A DNA stretch of 64,000 nucleotides from CBDEGK01 sp965237855 (GTDB taxonomy: Bacteria > Pseudomonadota > Gammaproteobacteria > Pseudomonadales > Halieaceae), in the NCBI GenBank assembly GCA_965237855.1, contig CBDEGK010000005.1:62001-126000 (forward strand), given 5' to 3'. A program made the position numbers and the translations under genes. Shown here piece after piece: positions 61,072 to 64,000 of this stretch (positions are counted from its first letter, which is position 1; each line of letters begins with the position of its first letter). Under the pieces are notes generated by a model. That model did no database searches, had not been told where the DNA came from, and saw only the letters and a program-made list of their open reading frames with translations.

Positions 61072-62090
61072 GCTGCCAACTCCTTGACGTCCGTGCTAGC
61101 TAAGTACGCACCAAAATAATTATCCAGTGCTCGCAACTGTCCTGCCGGGTCTTCCAGTTGATTGAAGACGTTGCGGAAGTTGCTGTTTTTATATGAATAG
61201 ATGTTTTCGCCAGATTCCAAATTCTGGATATACCAGCCTATGTGCTTGCGGGCCACCCTGACACCCTTATATTCCCCATAGAACTGATGTAGCTCATGCA
61301 GGTGACTGAGGATGATGTTTCTCTGTTGCACCAGTGAAGGTTCCGCTAACTCTGTACCGGTTTGCAAGTAGTGGGCAATCTGGCCGCACAGCCAGGGCCT
61401 ACCCTGGGCAGCGCGACCAATCATCACACCGTCCGCACCGGTGAAATCGATGATTTCCCTGGCCTGATGTGCGCTGGTGATATCACCATTGGCGAATACC
61501 GGAATCGACACCGACTGGCAGATGTCACGAACCGTATTGAATTCGGCTCGGCCATTGAAACGGCAACTGCGGGTGCGACCGTGCACGGCCAGTGCCTGAA
61601 TGCCTGCGGCCTCGGCAATCTGCGCTACCGTTACCCCATTGCGTTGCTCTGGTGACCAGCCTGTGCGGATCTTCAGGGTAACGGGCACATCCACTGCTGC
61701 TACCACGGTTGTGAGAATTCGCGTTACCAGGGACTCGTCGCGCAGCAGGGCAGAACCAGCGGCCTTGCGACAAACTTTTTTTGCCGGGCAGCCCATATTG
61801 ATGTCAATGATATGGGCACCCTGAGCCACGTTAAACTGCGCGGCGCGGGCCAATTGCGCGGGATCGGAGCCGGCGATTTGTACCGAGCGCGGGGATTCCT
61901 CGGCGCAGTGTTGCAGCCGCTTACGTGTTTTCTCACTGTCCCACAGTGAGGCATCACTGGTTACCATTTCAGAGACCACCAGGCCGGCACCGAGGCGTTT
62001 ACACAGGCGCCGAAATGGCAGATCGGTGACCCCGGCCATGGGGGCCAGCGCAACCGAATTCTCCAGACTATAGGGTCCAATACGGATCAT
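61068..62090 (-). CDS. dusB: tRNA-dihydrouridine synthase B
   Basis: 340 residues. FMN-binding TIM barrel with VALAPMAGVTDLPFRRLC, DINMGCPAKKVCRKAAGSAL with catalytic Cys, VTLKIRTGWSPEQRN, QALAVHGRTRSCRFNG and GADGVMIGRAAQGRPWL. Reduces uridines in the tRNA D-loop. Coupled to fis. Confidence 0.97.
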   Translation of the reverse strand: MIRIGPYSLENSVALAPMAGVTDLPFRRLCKRLGAGLVVSEMVTSDASLWDSEKTRKRLQHCAEESPRSVQIAGSDPAQLARAAQFNVAQGAHIIDINMGCPAKKVCRKAAGSALLRDESLVTRILTTVVAAVDVPVTLKIRTGWSPEQRNGVTVAQIAEAAGIQALAVHGRTRSCRFNGRAEFNTVRDICQSVSIPVFANGDITSAHQAREIIDFTGADGVMIGRAAQGRPWLCGQIAHYLQTGTELAEPSLVQQRNIILSHLHELHQFYGEYKGVRVARKHIGWYIQNLESGENIYSYKNSNFRNVFNQLEDPAGQLRALDNYFGAYLASTDVKELAA

Positions 62091-62179
62091 TTACTCACAA
62101 AATGGCAGTAGCGAGGGGGCGCTATGATACTCGTTCACCTGCGGGTGGCAAAGCAAAATTGACTAATTAATCGTCAGTT

Positions 62180-62821
62180 TCAGGGCTCGGTCACAAAATA
62201 CAACTGCAAGCCATAATTGACGGCTTCACGACCCGGATCTGCCAGGTCCAACGACAGCTGCAGGCGAGTATTACCCGGGAAAACTTCACTGTTGGAGGCC
62301 TCACCTTTGAGGTAGCTGGCGGGGGGAAACAAGCCCTGGTTCAGCCGTTCTCCATACTGGTTGCTGAAGTGCACCAGCAGGTCCGGGTAGGGTTGAGAGT
62401 GGGTGCTGCGATTGCTCAACACCACACTCAGTTGCAGGGCGTTGGCATGTTGTGGATGCGGGCGCACGTTGAGGTCGCGAATTACCAGGGCCGCGTCCTC
62501 AGGCCGTTGATCTGAAATCAGTAGTTGGCCCAGCAGTAGTATCAGAAGAATGATAGCGGCATGCACCAGCCGGCCTGGACGGGCTTCGGGGGCGTCGGGC
62601 ATCTCGGCTTGGGTCATCGGTCGCACACCGATACCCGCAAGTGGGTTCACCGAGTCGGCGCCAGTCTCTGGCGCGACAAAGTCAATTTCCCCGCTAGCGC
62701 CATCGAACAGCTGCAGGCACGTGCCACAGCGAACCTTGCCTCCGGCGATGCTCATTTCTTCCTCACTGACCTCGATTAGAGTGTTGCAGCGGGGACAGGA
62801 CAGCTCGACTACCTCAACCAT
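62180..62821 (-). CDS. Zinc-ribbon and DUF3426 membrane protein
   Basis: 213 residues. N-terminal MJ0042-type zinc ribbon: LSCPRCNTLIEVSEEE and KVRCGTCLQLFDG (two CxxC pairs). One transmembrane helix near residue 90 (AAIILLILLLGQLLI) precedes a DUF3426 beta domain. The family is common next to prmA in this class but its function is unknown. It overlaps the prmA stop by eight bases. Confidence 0.92.
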   Translation of the reverse strand: MVEVVELSCPRCNTLIEVSEEEMSIAGGKVRCGTCLQLFDGASGEIDFVAPETGADSVNPLAGIGVRPMTQAEMPDAPEARPGRLVHAAIILLILLLGQLLISDQRPEDAALVIRDLNVRPHPQHANALQLSVVLSNRSTHSQPYPDLLVHFSNQYGERLNQGLFPPASYLKGEASNSEVFPGNTRLQLSLDLADPGREAVNYGLQLYFVTEP

Positions 62822-63689
62822 GGTATTTTCCGTAGAGTACCACCCAGTCTTCCTGTTGCGCTCTGACCTCCAGTGTAAGCCAGTCGGCGTAAGCCGACAT
62901 CAACTCATCGACCTGTTGGCTGAGAATTCCCGAGAGCAACAGTTCAGCGCCCGGCAGTAACAACTGACACAGGGTCGCCGCGAGCTGGCAGAGGGGGCCA
63001 GCCAGTATATTGGCCACAACCAGCTCGGCCTGGGGAACCCTGAGGCCGGCTTGGCCAAGTTCAAGACGGCCTTGTTGAATGTGGTTGCGCTGCGCGTTAT
63101 CGCGGGAGGCCAGTATTGCCTGGGGGTCGGTATCAATACCGTAGGCCATTTCAGCCCCCATCAGCAGGGCCGCAATGGCCAGAACACCAGAACCGCAACC
63201 GTAGTCGATCACGGTTTTTCCCGCTGGTTGCAGTTGCTGAAGATGCTTCAGGCAGAGTGTTGTGGTGGGGTGGGTACCGGTGCCGAAGGCCAGGCCCGGA
63301 TCCAGCAAGATGTTAATTGCGCCCGGATCTGGTGGTTCCATCCAGCTCGGCACTACCCACAAATTCTCTGAGTACTGCAAAGGCTGGTAGTGCTGCATCC
63401 ACTCCCGCTCCCAGTCCTTGTCCTCAAGAATTTCCAGTTTGTGGGTGCAGTTACTGCGCAGGGCTTCGGGTAGCAACTCGCGCAATGCGACTGCATCGGT
63501 GGCGGCGGGGAACAGGCCGGTAACCCGGGTTTGCCGCCACAGTGGGGCAATTTCCAGATCCTTGTCAAACAAGGGCTGGTCCGCATTGTCCTGCAATGTT
63601 ACGGCCACGGCGCCCATTGCAAGCAGCCAGTCTTCGCAACCCGGCGCCAGTTCGGCACTGGTGTCTAGACGAAACTGTAGCCAGCTCAC
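62814..63689 (-). CDS. prmA: Ribosomal protein L11 methyltransferase
   Basis: 291 residues from GTG 63689. N-terminal substrate domain (SWLQFRLDTSAELAPGCEDW) and SAM domain with LDPGLAFGTGTHPTTTLCL, VIDYGCGSGVLAIAALLMGA, and ELVVANILAGPLCQLA (NxL motif). Trimethylates L11. The longer upstream frame crosses accC and is not the start; the GTG lies where the family begins. accC is upstream by 13 bp. Confidence 0.95.
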   Translation of the reverse strand: MSWLQFRLDTSAELAPGCEDWLLAMGAVAVTLQDNADQPLFDKDLEIAPLWRQTRVTGLFPAATDAVALRELLPEALRSNCTHKLEILEDKDWEREWMQHYQPLQYSENLWVVPSWMEPPDPGAINILLDPGLAFGTGTHPTTTLCLKHLQQLQPAGKTVIDYGCGSGVLAIAALLMGAEMAYGIDTDPQAILASRDNAQRNHIQQGRLELGQAGLRVPQAELVVANILAGPLCQLAATLCQLLLPGAELLLSGILSQQVDELMSAYADWLTLEVRAQQEDWVVLYGKYHG

Positions 63690-63702
63690 AGGTGTGTGCG
63701 AC

Positions 63703-64000
63703 TCAGTCTTGGAGCTTGTTTTCCAGATAGTGGATGTTGATGCCGCCCTTGCGGAACTCGCTATCCCGGACCAGCTCACGGTGCAAGTCGGCATTGGTTC
63801 GAATTCCCTCCACCACCAGTTCATCCAGCGCCTGTTGCATGCGACGCAGCGCAGTCTCGCGATCATCACCATAGCTGATCAGTTTGGCGATGAGGGAGTC
63901 GTAGTGCGGGGGTACGGTATAGCCACCGTAGAGGTGGGAGTCCACTCGAATGCCGTTGCCCCCGGGTGCGTGAAAGTGCTTCACCAACCCCGGGCTCGGC
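63703..64000 (-). CDS. accC: Biotin carboxylase AccC, C-terminal part
   Basis: Only the last 99 codons are in the window; the frame is open to the right edge. HFHAPGGNGIRVDSHLYGGY, YDSLIAKLISYGDDRETALR and VEGIRTNADLHRELV followed by GGINIHYLENKL are the C-terminus of acetyl-CoA carboxylase biotin carboxylase. accB should lie beyond on the same strand. It makes carboxybiotin for malonyl-CoA synthesis. Confidence 0.96.
   Translation of the reverse strand, partial: PSPGLVKHFHAPGGNGIRVDSHLYGGYTVPPHYDSLIAKLISYGDDRETALRRMQQALDELVVEGIRTNADLHRELVRDSEFRKGGINIHYLENKLQD

Overview
The window is a chromosomal segment of a gammaproteobacterium, most likely a marine, Pseudomonadales/Cellvibrionales-type lineage such as Halieaceae (OM60/NOR5). 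This is inferred from gene order and protein character; no database search was run. Diagnostic blocks are rpsU-yqeY-dnaG-rpoD, lptD-surA-pdxA-rsmA-apaH-cca, trpE/trpGDC followed by a Crp/Vfr gene, an OsmC gene and coq7 (close to the Pseudomonas order), purHD, and dusB-fis next to prmA and accC.

The left part (about 1-26.5 kb) is accessory and catabolic. From left to right it holds: a truncated DUF1552 gene followed by a lipoprotein, a Tat-type HiPIP and a four-helix membrane protein; a sulfotransferase with a membrane partner; a DUF3604 protein, a probable Fe(II)/2-oxoglutarate oxygenase and a CvfB-like S1 protein; a DUF899 protein and a CPBP protease; a P450 with an ABM-domain partner, divergent from a carotenoid-cleavage-type oxygenase, an N-acyl-D-amino-acid deacylase-like enzyme, an SDR without its catalytic Tyr and a GST; an aromatic amino acid decarboxylase-like enzyme; a GMC dehydrogenase with its Tat small subunit; an M28-like lipoprotein followed by the two subunits of aconitase X; a BCCT transporter; and an SDR plus quinone oxidoreductase pair.

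The middle (26.5-29.7 kb) is a decayed and rearranged patch. A LysR gene is cut by an IS6-family element without target duplication, the divergent SDR carries a frameshift, an intact CAU-anticodon tRNA sits beside a decayed copy of itself, a PhlG-type hydrolase follows, and a RelE/RHH toxin-antitoxin pair has a clear operator-promoter. A ketosteroid-dehydrogenase-like flavoprotein separates this patch from the core genome.

The right part (31.5-64 kb) is mostly housekeeping: transcription and replication initiation (rpoD, dnaG), translation and tRNA modification (rpsU, tsaD, cca, rsmA, dusB, prmA), folate (folB, folK, pteridine reductase), outer-membrane biogenesis (surA, lptD), muropeptide recycling (murU), tryptophan (rpe, trpE, trpGDC with a leader peptide), ubiquinone (coq7), purines (purH, purD), global regulators (Crp, Fis) and fatty acid synthesis (accC). 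A small accessory island at 38.2-42.3 kb (HSL-type hydrolase, TylF-type and class I methyltransferases, Rieske oxygenase) interrupts it.

The most unusual DNA-level signals are: a stop/start relay of two mini-ORFs inside a 17-bp tandem duplication between the M28-like gene and aconitase X; similar short tandem duplications abutting stop codons at four other gene junctions; a perfect 24-bp-arm inverted repeat that rewrites the end of folB; a trp leader peptide with two Trp codons but no visible U-run terminator; and divergent promoters sharing one palindromic -35 box between rpsU and tsaD.
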